A stretch of DNA of 18,287 nucleotides from Betaproteobacteria bacterium (GTDB lineage Bacteria; Pseudomonadota; Gammaproteobacteria; Burkholderiales; SG8-41), in the NCBI GenBank assembly GCA_021414185.1, contig JAIOOZ010000418.1:1-18287 (forward strand), given 5' to 3'. A model generated the notes under the pieces. The model was not told the origin of the DNA. It did not search any database and worked only from the letters and a program-made list of their open reading frames with translations. Shown here one piece after another: positions 7,619 to 14,882 of the stretch (the stretch's first letter is position 1; each line of letters begins with the position of its first letter). The translations under genes were made by a program, and so were the position numbers.

Positions 7619-8396
7619 AGAACACGTGTTGTACCAGATCGCCAACGCGCCGATCCGCGAGTATCCGTACGCGCATATCTACGTCGAGAACGTATTTCCG
7701 GATGATTTTTACGCGGCAATGCGCGCCAACTGGCCGGGCGCTGCGGCGCTGACCAGCCTCGCCGACACCGGGCGGGTTCCCAAGGGCGCGTATCTAGAGC
7801 GCTTTGTCATGCCGTTCACGCCAGCGGAGATCAACAAGCTGGACGAAACCCGCCGCCTGTTCTGGACAGAATTTGCAGGCTGGCTGATTACGCAGAGATT
7901 TCTGACCGCGATGATCGACAAGTTCGAACCCTATGTTAAAGAACGGTTCGGCGATGAAATTTACAAGTGCGATTTTGAAGCGGATTCCCTGATCGTGCGT
8001 GATCTGACCAACTTCAGCATCGGCCCGCATACGGACGCCCCGCACCGCCTGCTATCCATGCTGTTCTACTGCCCCGATGATGATTCGCTGAAGCATCTCG
8101 GCACCTCGATTTACGTGCCACGCGATGCGGCGTTCAGCTGCCGGGGCGGCCCGCATTACCCGCACAAGCTCTTCCATAAAGTCAGAACCATGGAATACCG
8201 GCCGAATTCGCTGTTCGCTTTTATCAAGAACGATCACTCGTTTCACGGCGTCGAGCCGATTGGCGACGCCGACGTACTACGCGATATACTGCTCTACGAC
8301 GTTCGCGTGTTTGAGCCCAAAGGCCAGACGCGACAACCCGGACCGGGTTTCGGCCTTAAAATGCTGAAACGTTTGTTTGGCAAAAATCGGAATTAA
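7602..8396 (+). CDS. 2-oxoglutarate/Fe(II)-dependent oxygenase-like protein
   Basis: A 264-residue protein with the double-stranded beta-helix oxygenase pattern. H143-T-D145 (in SIGPHTDAPHRLLSMLFY) and H215 (in NDHSFHGVEPI) form the expected HxD...H iron triad, and R227 (in LRDILLYDVR) is placed to bind 2-oxoglutarate. The segment LGTSIYVPRD fits the core strands. Such enzymes hydroxylate or otherwise oxidise small molecules, sugars, lipids or proteins; the substrate is unknown. It overlaps the FkbM gene by 17 bases in another frame. Pairing with an FkbM methyltransferase suggests successive tailoring of one substrate. The basic tail (FGLKMLKRLFGKNRN) is not part of the fold. Superfamily assignment rests on motif spacing. 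Confidence 0.75.
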   Translation: MYSSVEEHVLYQIANAPIREYPYAHIYVENVFPDDFYAAMRANWPGAAALTSLADTGRVPKGAYLERFVMPFTPAEINKLDETRRLFWTEFAGWLITQRFLTAMIDKFEPYVKERFGDEIYKCDFEADSLIVRDLTNFSIGPHTDAPHRLLSMLFYCPDDDSLKHLGTSIYVPRDAAFSCRGGPHYPHKLFHKVRTMEYRPNSLFAFIKNDHSFHGVEPIGDADVLRDILLYDVRVFEPKGQTRQPGPGFGLKMLKRLFGKNRN

Positions 8397-8422
8397 CGGC
8401 TTTATTTTACCGGAGCAAGATC

Positions 8423-8737
8423 ATGGCATTGTTCGGCACGGTTTCGAGCAAGGATGTGGATTCGTTTGCCACGGGTTTGGCGCAGGATCTCGCCAAGCGT
8501 TATCCGCCGGCGCTCGATAAAGGCAAGGAACGGAAGATTTCGCAAAAGCGACTGGCGACCATCCTCGAGGACACGTTCAAGCGCGCGATCGATTTCAGGC
8601 AGCAGCACAAACTCGGCGTCTACAAAAAAGCCCGCCTCGGCAACACGTTTCGCTGGGAATTGCAGGAAATGGGCTACAGCGAAAAATTCATCGAAGTCGC
8701 CACCGAAGGCCTCATCGTCTATATAACGAGGAAGTAG
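8423..8737 (+). CDS. Conserved-looking hypothetical protein, 104 residues
   Basis: A 104-residue protein with a good ribosome-binding site (GGAG eight bases before the ATG) 26 bases after the oxygenase gene, hence probably in the same transcript. It is soluble, rich in lysine and arginine, with no signal peptide, membrane segment or cysteine. The first half looks helical (KDVDSFATGLAQDLAKRYPP). The end (EKFIEVATEGLIVYITRK) suggests a closing strand. I do not recognise the family. Co-location with sugar-tailoring genes gives no firm role. Confidence 0.72.
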   Translation: MALFGTVSSKDVDSFATGLAQDLAKRYPPALDKGKERKISQKRLATILEDTFKRAIDFRQQHKLGVYKKARLGNTFRWELQEMGYSEKFIEVATEGLIVYITRK

Positions 8738-8743
8738 TGTTAC

Positions 8744-8988
8744 GAGACGAAGAACAGGGGCCCCGCCGCAGTTTGGCGGGGATGTGACCGTCGAGGAACA
8801 CCAGCGACCGACGCGACCCACCCTCTACCAGAGACGCTGAATCGGAGGTCGCACGTAGAAGCGCGGAGCAGGGCTCCCGCTTGCGGGATGCGACCGCGAA
8901 GATGGCCCGGCGACCGACACGACCAACAGTGCTACAAGATACCGATTCAGAGGTCGCGTGCGGAGAGACGAAGAACAGGGGTCCCGCC
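8744..8988. repeat. Degenerate tandem repeat, two full units plus a partial third, each led by a hairpin
   Basis: The gap between the convergent genes is a repeat array. CAGGG landmarks fall at 8756, 8869 and 8976, so the period is 113 then 107 bases. The first and third units start almost identically (23 of 24 bases over 8744-8767 and 8965-8988). Units one and two share GCGACCGACRCGACC and AGGTCGC blocks in the same order. The array begins within seven bases of one stop codon and ends at the base before the other. It could be a REP-like dispersed element or a bidirectional termination region; identity is unknown. Confidence 0.7.
8761..8781. terminator. Hairpin in repeat unit one (possible terminator)
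   Basis: CCCCGCC-GCAGTTT-GGCGGGG is a perfect seven-base stem 24 bases after the stop of the 104-residue protein gene. No T run follows on either strand, so a Rho-independent role is doubtful. The matching hairpin of unit two is TCCCGC-TT-GCGGGA at 8875-8888, where the outer C:G pair has become T:A, a compensating change that suggests the fold matters. Confidence 0.4.
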
Positions 8989-9828
8989 TTATTTGATCAG
9001 TACGGATTGCCCCGTTTCCAGCGTAACGAATGCAATGCCGTTTTCGGTGCAATAGCTTTCCCAGGCCTTGCGCGCACCGGGAAAAAGCTTCGATCCGTAG
9101 TCATCGCAGACAATGACGCCGCCCTTGACCATGCGCGGATAAAAATAGTCGAGACTGGCGAGCGTGGGGTCGTGCAGATCCACGTCAATATGCACGAACG
9201 CCCAGCTGGTCTCGGGCAATTGCGCAAGAACCTCCGGAATAAAACCGCGGTGAAACTGGACCCCGGGAAAGGCCCGGAACACGCTGCGCACCTGCTCGAA
9301 TGAAACAGCCGCATCTCCCGCCACAAACGCAGGCGCGTATTTCGTTTCGTTGCCTCCCCTGATCGGGATAAAGTCTTCCGGCTGCGGTTGCGGAAACCCC
9401 TCGAAACTGTCGATCAGGTGCAAACCCTCGCCGCCATAGCGGCCTGCTTTCAACGCGGCTGCGCGACAGGCAAACAACGCGCTGAAACCCTGGAAAACCC
9501 CGCATTCTGCCCGCGCCCCTTCCAGGTCGAGCGAATACAGGAAATAGCGGGCAAGGTTCGCGGCGCCCTGAATCCGGGCGAAGGTCTTCCATGGAGAAAC
9601 TGCCGTGTCGGATTCCCGGATACAGGACTCATACAATTCCAGGAGACCCATGCCGCCGATTGCAACGTCCCTGAACAATATCCCGGTGTGCAGATCGAGC
9701 GGGGCTCTCTCGTGACGCTCCTTGAGTGCCCGCAGGTCATCCACCGGGAAACTTCCCTGCCCGCCAGCACCGCCCGGCGGCGCCTCGAATAAACGGCGGA
9801 CGACCGACCTGACTATCTCTCGTAGCAT
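8989..9828 (-). CDS. TylF/MycF-family O-methyltransferase
   Basis: A 279-residue protein of the macrocin O-methyltransferase (TylF) family. AECGVFQGFSALFA at about residues 107-120 is the SAM-binding loop and LIDSFEGFPQPQPEDF (138-153) is the family's second motif. HIDVDLHDPTLASLDYFYPR (213-232) followed by VCDDYG (240-245) holds the metal-binding aspartates D215, D242 and D243. Such enzymes methylate sugar hydroxyls with magnesium, which fits the glycan cluster. The ATG at 9828 is well supported by AGGA five bases upstream. It converges with the 104-residue gene; its stop codon abuts the last base of the tandem repeat. It is separated from the signalling block by 147 bases and may have its own promoter there, but none is clear. 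Confidence 0.9.
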   Translation of the reverse strand: MLREIVRSVVRRLFEAPPGGAGGQGSFPVDDLRALKERHERAPLDLHTGILFRDVAIGGMGLLELYESCIRESDTAVSPWKTFARIQGAANLARYFLYSLDLEGARAECGVFQGFSALFACRAAALKAGRYGGEGLHLIDSFEGFPQPQPEDFIPIRGGNETKYAPAFVAGDAAVSFEQVRSVFRAFPGVQFHRGFIPEVLAQLPETSWAFVHIDVDLHDPTLASLDYFYPRMVKGGVIVCDDYGSKLFPGARKAWESYCTENGIAFVTLETGQSVLIK

Positions 9829-9975
9829 TCTGTCCTTCTAACGAAATTCAACGACGCCCCCGATCACGACGTCCTCGGCGGCATTGCAACCATTGCGGCA
9901 ATTTAATTTGCTGCGGTCAGTTGCTCAGGCGGAACCGGCAACAGCGCATAAACCCCTGGCGTCGCCGAAATGACC
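9829..9975. other. Intergenic gap between the TylF methyltransferase and GAF/HD-GYP genes
   Basis: These 147 bases contain the AGGA ribosome-binding site of the methyltransferase (about 9834-9837) and a short inverted repeat, ATTG-CGG-CAAT, near 9892-9902. I see no clear promoter, terminator or RNA gene. Confidence 0.4.
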
Positions 9976-11631
9976 TCAAGCCGGCGGCGGCACATACCCC
10001 GGAACCTGCGCGAGATCGACGTGGTCGATCTGGTGCTTGTCCATGCACTGCTCGGCGTATTTGAGATAGACCTTTTCCCACATGAATACGTCAAACAGGT
10101 CGGGATCGATGTGGCCGCCCAGCTTGAACTTGCCCAGAATGGACAGTGATTCCGACAGGGTCTTGCCTTTTTTGTAGGGCCGGTCCTTGGCGGTCAGCGC
10201 CTCGAAAATATCGGCGATGCCCATGCAGCGCGCCTGCACCGACATCTGGTCGCGCGTGAGTCCGCGCGGGTAGCCCTTGCCATCCATGCGCTCGTGGTGG
10301 CCGCCGGCGTATTCAGCCACGTTCTTCAGGTGCTTGGGCCACGGCAGCGCTTCCAGCATCTGGATGGTCACGTCGATGTGATGATTGATGATCTGGCGCT
10401 CGGCCGCGGTCAACGTGCCGGCGCGGATGGTCAGATTTTCGACTTCGTCCGCCGTCAGAAAATCGGCGTCGCTGCCTTCGACGTCGCGCCACCGGTACTT
10501 GCCCGAAGTCTGTTTTACCCGCTCCAGGTCCTCCGGTTTCATGAACTCGCCGCCGACATTGCAGAAACGCAGGAATTCACGGTCCTCGTCGATGCGGCGC
10601 ATCTGCAGCTTGAATTCATGCTCGGCGGCGTCCACCGCCTGGTTGTCTTTTTTCTCCAGCGCTGCCAGTTTGGTCTTCAACAGCGCGATTTCCGCGTCGC
10701 GTCTGATCACCTCGAACCGCGTATCGACGAGGGCGATGCGGTCGAATATCGTGTGCAATTTGGTCGCCTTGTCGACCACGTGCACCGGCGTGGTCACCTT
10801 GCCGCAATCGTGCAGCAGGCCCGCGATCTTCAGTTCGTAGCGGTCCTTGTCGTTCATGCTGAAATTCTTCAGCGGCCCGACCGCGCAATTGTTGACAGCC
10901 TCCGCCAGCATCATCGTCAGCTGAGGCACGCGTTCGCAATGGCCGGCGGTGTAGGGCGACTTGTCGTCGATCGCGGCGTTGATGAGGTTGATGAAAGACT
11001 CGAACAGGTTTTCGAGATGGTTGATCAGCAGCCGGTTGGTCAGCGCGATTGCCGCCTGCGAGGCCAGCGACTCAGCGAGCTGCTGGTCCTCCGACGAGAA
11101 CGGGCTCACCGCGCCGGTCGCCTGGCTCTTGGCGTTCAGCAGCTGCAGCACGCCGATGATCTCGTTCTCGTGGTTCTTCATCGGCACCGTGAGGAACGAC
11201 TGTGAACGGTAGCCGGTCTTCTGGTCGAAGGTCTTGGTGCCCGAAAAGTCGAAGCCTTCCTCGATATAGGCGTCTGCGATATTGACCGAGGTGTCGTGAT
11301 GAAACGCATACGCGACCACCATCGTATTCACCGGCTTGCCGTCCTGGTCGAACAGGTTGATGGGCGGGAAGGGAATGTCGGCCCCGGTGGTGCCCCCCAT
11401 CGCGATCTTGAGCGTATCGTTGCGCATGATCTCGAACTTGAGCGTGCGGTCGTCGATTACGCGGTAGAGGGTTCCCCCGTCGGCATTGGTGATTTTCTTC
11501 GCCGCCAGCAGGATCGCTTCCAGCAGCCGGTTGATGTCGGTTTCCTTGGACAGCGCGACGCCGACCTGATTGAGCTGCTCCAGACGCTCGAACAGATTGG
11601 CGGAATCCCGGGGGTGCTGCATCTGGTTCAT
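9976..11631 (-). CDS. GAF domain / HD-GYP domain phosphodiesterase-like response protein
   Basis: A 551-residue protein. A GAF sensory domain spans about 20-200 and ends in LLNAKS...F178-SSE-D182, close to the NKFDE motif of cyclic-nucleotide-binding GAFs. An HD-GYP domain follows: AGHCERV (H231), LLHDCGKV (H274-D275, K278), INHHID (H417-H418) and HHERMDGKGYP (445-455), then GIADIFEALTAKDRPYKK. HD-GYP proteins hydrolyse cyclic di-GMP, and the metal ligands are present. About 105 residues (roughly 300-410, with a charged helical stretch) are inserted between the HD pair and the next histidines, compared with compact members such as RpfG. It begins 10 bases after the GspE-like gene, so they are co-transcribed. 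There is no receiver domain or membrane segment. The domain calls are firm; the ligand of the GAF is inferred. Confidence 0.9.
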   Translation of the reverse strand: MNQMQHPRDSANLFERLEQLNQVGVALSKETDINRLLEAILLAAKKITNADGGTLYRVIDDRTLKFEIMRNDTLKIAMGGTTGADIPFPPINLFDQDGKPVNTMVVAYAFHHDTSVNIADAYIEEGFDFSGTKTFDQKTGYRSQSFLTVPMKNHENEIIGVLQLLNAKSQATGAVSPFSSEDQQLAESLASQAAIALTNRLLINHLENLFESFINLINAAIDDKSPYTAGHCERVPQLTMMLAEAVNNCAVGPLKNFSMNDKDRYELKIAGLLHDCGKVTTPVHVVDKATKLHTIFDRIALVDTRFEVIRRDAEIALLKTKLAALEKKDNQAVDAAEHEFKLQMRRIDEDREFLRFCNVGGEFMKPEDLERVKQTSGKYRWRDVEGSDADFLTADEVENLTIRAGTLTAAERQIINHHIDVTIQMLEALPWPKHLKNVAEYAGGHHERMDGKGYPRGLTRDQMSVQARCMGIADIFEALTAKDRPYKKGKTLSESLSILGKFKLGGHIDPDLFDVFMWEKVYLKYAEQCMDKHQIDHVDLAQVPGYVPPPA

Positions 11632-11641
11632 GGCGCAGTAT

Positions 11642-14035
11642 TTACTTGATACAGACGGCGCGCACCTGCGCCATATCGGTCATCCCCAGCAGGACTTTTT
11701 CCATGCCGTCCTGCTTCAGGGTGCGCATGCCTTCGCCTAGCGCGCAGGCGAACAAATCGGCCACCCGCGCGTGCTCCTGAATGAGTTTCTTTACGGGGTC
11801 GGTGCCGATCAGAAGCTCGTGCAAACCGACCCGGCCTTTGTAACCGCCGCCTCCGCACGTCTCACAGCCGACCGCCTTGTGGAACTGGATCTCGCCTTTA
11901 TCGTTGCCGAAGTCCTTGGTCCACATCTGGATAAGTTTTTCCCGTTCGCCCTTGGGGTCCTTCTTCCAGGCTTCGGTATTCATCAGTTCGCCGGAATACT
12001 CTTCGACGAACAGCTTGAGTTCTTCGGCCGACGGCACGTATGGCTTCTTGCATTTGCCGCACAACCGCTTGGCGAGACGCTGCGCGAGAATGCCGAGCAG
12101 CGCATCGGCGAAGTTAAACGGGTCCATGCCCATATCGAGCAGGCGGATGATCGATTCCGGCGCCGAATTGGTGTGCAGGGTGGCGAACACCAAGTGACCG
12201 GTGAGTGATGCTTCGATACCGGTGCCGACCGTTTCCTTGTCGCGCATTTCACCGTCCATGATGATGTCCGGGTCAGCCCGCAAAAACGCTTTCATCGCGA
12301 TCGCAAACGTCAGCCCCGCCTTGGGATTCATCTGCACCTGGCGCAACCCACGCTGCGTAATTTCAACCGGGTCTTCGGCGGTCCAGATCTTGGTCTCGGG
12401 CGTGTTCAGGTAGCCGAGCACCGAGTGCAGCGTCGTGGTTTTGCCTGAACCGGTCGGGCCGCACACGAAAAAGAGGCCGTAGGGCTTTTCAATAGCCTCT
12501 TTACACTTGACCAGGTTGTAATTGGACAACCCGAGCTTGTCGAGCGGAATCGGCTCGCCGGCGGCGAGTATCCGCATCACGATATCTTCGACGCCGCCGG
12601 CGGACGGAATGGTCGCCACCCGCAGTTCGATGTCGAGCGGGCCATACTTCTTGAATTTGATCTTGCCGTCCTGCGGCTTGCGACGCTCGGAAATGTCGAG
12701 GTCGCACATGATTTTCAGGCGCGCGGCGATGGCGTTTCGATAGGCGGCCGGCACCGAAATGTAATTCATCAGCGAGCCGTCCTTGCGGAAGCGGATCTCG
12801 GTCTTGCCCTTGCCAGGATAGGGCTCGATATGTATATCGGACGCGCCCTGCTTGTAGGCGTCGACGATAACCTTGTTGACGAGCTTGACGACCTCGTTGT
12901 CCGACGCCGCCGACGCGACGTCTTCGTTATTTTCCTCAAGCGTCTCTTCATCTTCGAGACCGGACAATAAATCGCCGATATCGGTGCCGTCATCGACGTT
13001 GCCGACACCCGCCGACCCGCCGCTGCCGCCAAAAAAGAGATCGAGCGTCGCGACGAATTCGCGCGCACAGCATACGCGGTAGACAATCTTGCTTTTCGGA
13101 TAAACGTTGTTGACAACCCTGGAGCCGCGGATTTTTTCCGGGTCGGTCGTCAATATGATGATGCCGTCTTTCGTCTCGTCGATCGGTATCCACAGGCTGC
13201 TTTCGACGAATTCCCGGCTCATGTTTTTCATGAGGTCCATCGGCTTCACGCGGTCCGCCTTGTGCGGCTCGTAAGGCACGTCGAAATAAGCCGCCAGCGC
13301 CTCGCCGATTTTGTCCAGCTTGACCTGAAATTCATCGATCAGGACGGTTTCGACATCGAGATTCTTGCGGCGTGCCGAGCGCGTCGCCAGTTCCAGTTCC
13401 TCGGCCGAGATGACCGCGTTCGACACCAGGTGATCGTACTTGCCCTTGACCCCGGCAACGGGCTTCTGGCGCTGGCGAAACGCGATAGCCAGTGTTTCCG
13501 CAACGTGCGTCGCGCCTTCTTCCATGACCGGCGGGAACGGCTGCCCGCTCTTGGAATTGATGATCTGCATAACGCCGATCAATTCCTTGGTTTGCGCGTC
13601 TATGACCGGCGCGACCAGCATCTGCTTGGTGCGATAGCCGGTCTTGACGTCCACCTGCTTCAGGAAATTCAGCTGCGGGCTGTAGGCCTTGAGTTCCTTT
13701 TCGTCGTAGACGTCGCGGATGTTGATCATCTTCTTATGCACCGCGACAAAGCCGGCGATACTTTGCTCTGCGATCGGCAACTTCAGGTCCTTGAACGAGT
13801 TAAGCCCGGTCTTGACCTTCGAGACGATGGATGTTTTGTCTTCGCTCATCAGATAGAGCGTGAGCCGGTCGGCGTTGAAGAGGCCGCAGATGTCCTGGCT
13901 CAGCTCCAGCATGATTTCGTCTATGTTGCTGGTGGCGTGGATGCGGTTGGTGACCGATTGCAGGGCCTTGGAGAAATTCAGCTTCTCCGCCAGGTTGTCC
14001 TGCGCGACCGGCTTGGTTTCAAGTACGCTACTCAT
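11642..14035 (-). CDS. GAF domain fused to a GspE/PilB-type secretion or pilus ATPase
   Basis: A 797-residue protein. A GAF domain occupies about 20-188 (NSKSGQPF at 160-167 resembles NKFDE). A GspE N-terminal (MshEN-like) fold follows at about 198-260, then an acidic linker (345-380) and the ATPase (385-785). Walker A is GPTGSGKTT (526-534), Walker B is IIMDGEMRD (591-599), the His box is TGHLVFATLHTN (612-623), and zinc-type cysteines are C659, C662, C724 and C727. Such ATPases power type IV pilus or type II secretion assembly, yet no other pilus or secretion gene lies here. The ATG at 14035 is preferred over an in-frame TTG at 14071 because of GAGAGG just upstream. Walker B has aspartate where family members usually have valine. 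Confidence 0.9.
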   Translation of the reverse strand: MSSVLETKPVAQDNLAEKLNFSKALQSVTNRIHATSNIDEIMLELSQDICGLFNADRLTLYLMSEDKTSIVSKVKTGLNSFKDLKLPIAEQSIAGFVAVHKKMINIRDVYDEKELKAYSPQLNFLKQVDVKTGYRTKQMLVAPVIDAQTKELIGVMQIINSKSGQPFPPVMEEGATHVAETLAIAFRQRQKPVAGVKGKYDHLVSNAVISAEELELATRSARRKNLDVETVLIDEFQVKLDKIGEALAAYFDVPYEPHKADRVKPMDLMKNMSREFVESSLWIPIDETKDGIIILTTDPEKIRGSRVVNNVYPKSKIVYRVCCAREFVATLDLFFGGSGGSAGVGNVDDGTDIGDLLSGLEDEETLEENNEDVASAASDNEVVKLVNKVIVDAYKQGASDIHIEPYPGKGKTEIRFRKDGSLMNYISVPAAYRNAIAARLKIMCDLDISERRKPQDGKIKFKKYGPLDIELRVATIPSAGGVEDIVMRILAAGEPIPLDKLGLSNYNLVKCKEAIEKPYGLFFVCGPTGSGKTTTLHSVLGYLNTPETKIWTAEDPVEITQRGLRQVQMNPKAGLTFAIAMKAFLRADPDIIMDGEMRDKETVGTGIEASLTGHLVFATLHTNSAPESIIRLLDMGMDPFNFADALLGILAQRLAKRLCGKCKKPYVPSAEELKLFVEEYSGELMNTEAWKKDPKGEREKLIQMWTKDFGNDKGEIQFHKAVGCETCGGGGYKGRVGLHELLIGTDPVKKLIQEHARVADLFACALGEGMRTLKQDGMEKVLLGMTDMAQVRAVCIK

Positions 14036-14054
14036 GGCGGCCTGACCTCTCACA

Positions 14055-14072
14055 TTTGGCACACATGCCAAA
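14055..14072. promoter_or_regulatory. Perfect inverted repeat upstream of the GAF-ATPase gene
   Basis: TTTGGCA-CACA-TGCCAAA is a perfect seven-base inverted repeat with a four-base centre in the 72-base gap after the phosphodiesterase gene. It ends next to the GAGAGG ribosome-binding site (14046-14051) of the ATPase gene. It could be an operator or an mRNA hairpin that adjusts translation. It is not a TGTGA-N6-TCACA Crp site, and no T run follows. Confidence 0.45.
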
Positions 14073-14107
14073 ATCCGAATTCAGGACGCGGAATTTGCGC
14101 CCTGCGC

Positions 14108-14872
14108 TCATAATTCGAACACCTGGTTGTTCTCCAGCATGCGCGGGCTGTAGGCGCCGGCGCATTCCAGGATTTCCTGCATGGTGACTTCGACTTCACC
14201 CGGCTTCAGGTGCGTAATATAGACATCGGCCTTGCGCTTGAGTTTCGCCAGTTCCTCGGCCAGCATGCTCGGACACAGATGCTTGGAGGCGATCGCGAGG
14301 TCGCGCTCACGGTTGCAAAACGCCGTTTCAATAAACAAATACCGCAGGTTGTCGATCTTGTTGACTTCCGTCCAGAACGCATCATTGGTCGTCGTATCCC
14401 CGGTGAAAGCGAGGCTCGCGCGGCCGGAATCGAGCCGGTAGCCGATCGCCGGCACCACGTGGTTCGCGGGCAGCGGCGTCAGTTTGCGGCCGCCGACATC
14501 GACCGTCTTGCCCAGGACCACGGCCTCGTAACGCAAAAACGGCTTCTGCGCATCCGGGATCTGGGTGAAATCCGGCCACAACTTCCAGTTGAAAAGATGC
14601 TGACGCAGGATTTCCAGCGTCGGCTCTATGGCATGCACGGTGATCGGCTTGTCGCGCATCCAGCCCACCGAATCGACCATGAACGGGATCGACGTCACGT
14701 GATCGAGATGCGAATGGGTCAGGAATACATGGTCGATGCGCGCCAATTCGTCGATGCTCAGGTCGCCGACGCCGGTGCCGGCGTCGATCAGGATATCGTG
14801 ATCGAGCAGCATCGACGTAGTGCGCAAGTCACCGCCAATGCCGCCACTGCAGCCGAGGATCCGGAGTTTCAT
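14108..14872 (-). CDS. Class II cyclic-nucleotide phosphodiesterase (metallo-beta-lactamase fold)
   Basis: A 254-residue protein beginning MKLRILGCSGGIGGDLRTTS. LTHSHLDHVTSIPFM (51-65) carries H53, H55, D57 and H58 and fits the class II 3',5'-cyclic-nucleotide phosphodiesterase signature. H138 (PANHVVPAIGYR), D159 (AFTGDTTTND) and H221 (YITHLKPGE) complete the two-metal site. The reaction would be hydrolysis of cAMP (or cGMP) to the 5'-monophosphate in the cytoplasm. It starts 10 bases after the adenylate cyclase stop, so synthesis and breakdown are encoded side by side. The ATG at 14872 is chosen because the family starts there; the upstream in-frame extension lies inside the cyclase gene. 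The alternative is a general metal-dependent hydrolase, but the signature and the neighbour favour the phosphodiesterase. Confidence 0.85.
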   Translation of the reverse strand: MKLRILGCSGGIGGDLRTTSMLLDHDILIDAGTGVGDLSIDELARIDHVFLTHSHLDHVTSIPFMVDSVGWMRDKPITVHAIEPTLEILRQHLFNWKLWPDFTQIPDAQKPFLRYEAVVLGKTVDVGGRKLTPLPANHVVPAIGYRLDSGRASLAFTGDTTTNDAFWTEVNKIDNLRYLFIETAFCNRERDLAIASKHLCPSMLAEELAKLKRKADVYITHLKPGEVEVTMQEILECAGAYSPRMLENNQVFEL

Positions 14873-14882
14873 CGATGCCGTG

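Noticed and set aside
8757..8764. GGGGCCCC palindrome
   Set aside because: Eight-base palindromes of G and C are expected by chance in GC-rich DNA, and it is not kept in the other repeat units.
8738..8988. CRISPR array or insertion sequence
   Set aside because: The repeat has period 107-113 bases with diverged units and no fixed-length spacers, and there is no transposase or terminal inverted repeat.
9903..10094. Short minus-strand frame overlapping the end of the GAF/HD-GYP gene
   Set aside because: Mostly a shifted reading of that gene's tail; the part beyond its stop is only about 24 codons, with no start site of its own.
10294..11205. Plus-strand open frame of 303 codons opposite the GAF/HD-GYP gene
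   Set aside because: Shadow of the minus-strand gene: low-complexity composition, no motif, no ribosome-binding site that stands out.
13262..14113. Plus-strand open frame of 283 codons opposite the GAF-ATPase gene
   Set aside because: Antisense shadow; the minus-strand reading has full GAF and ATPase motifs.
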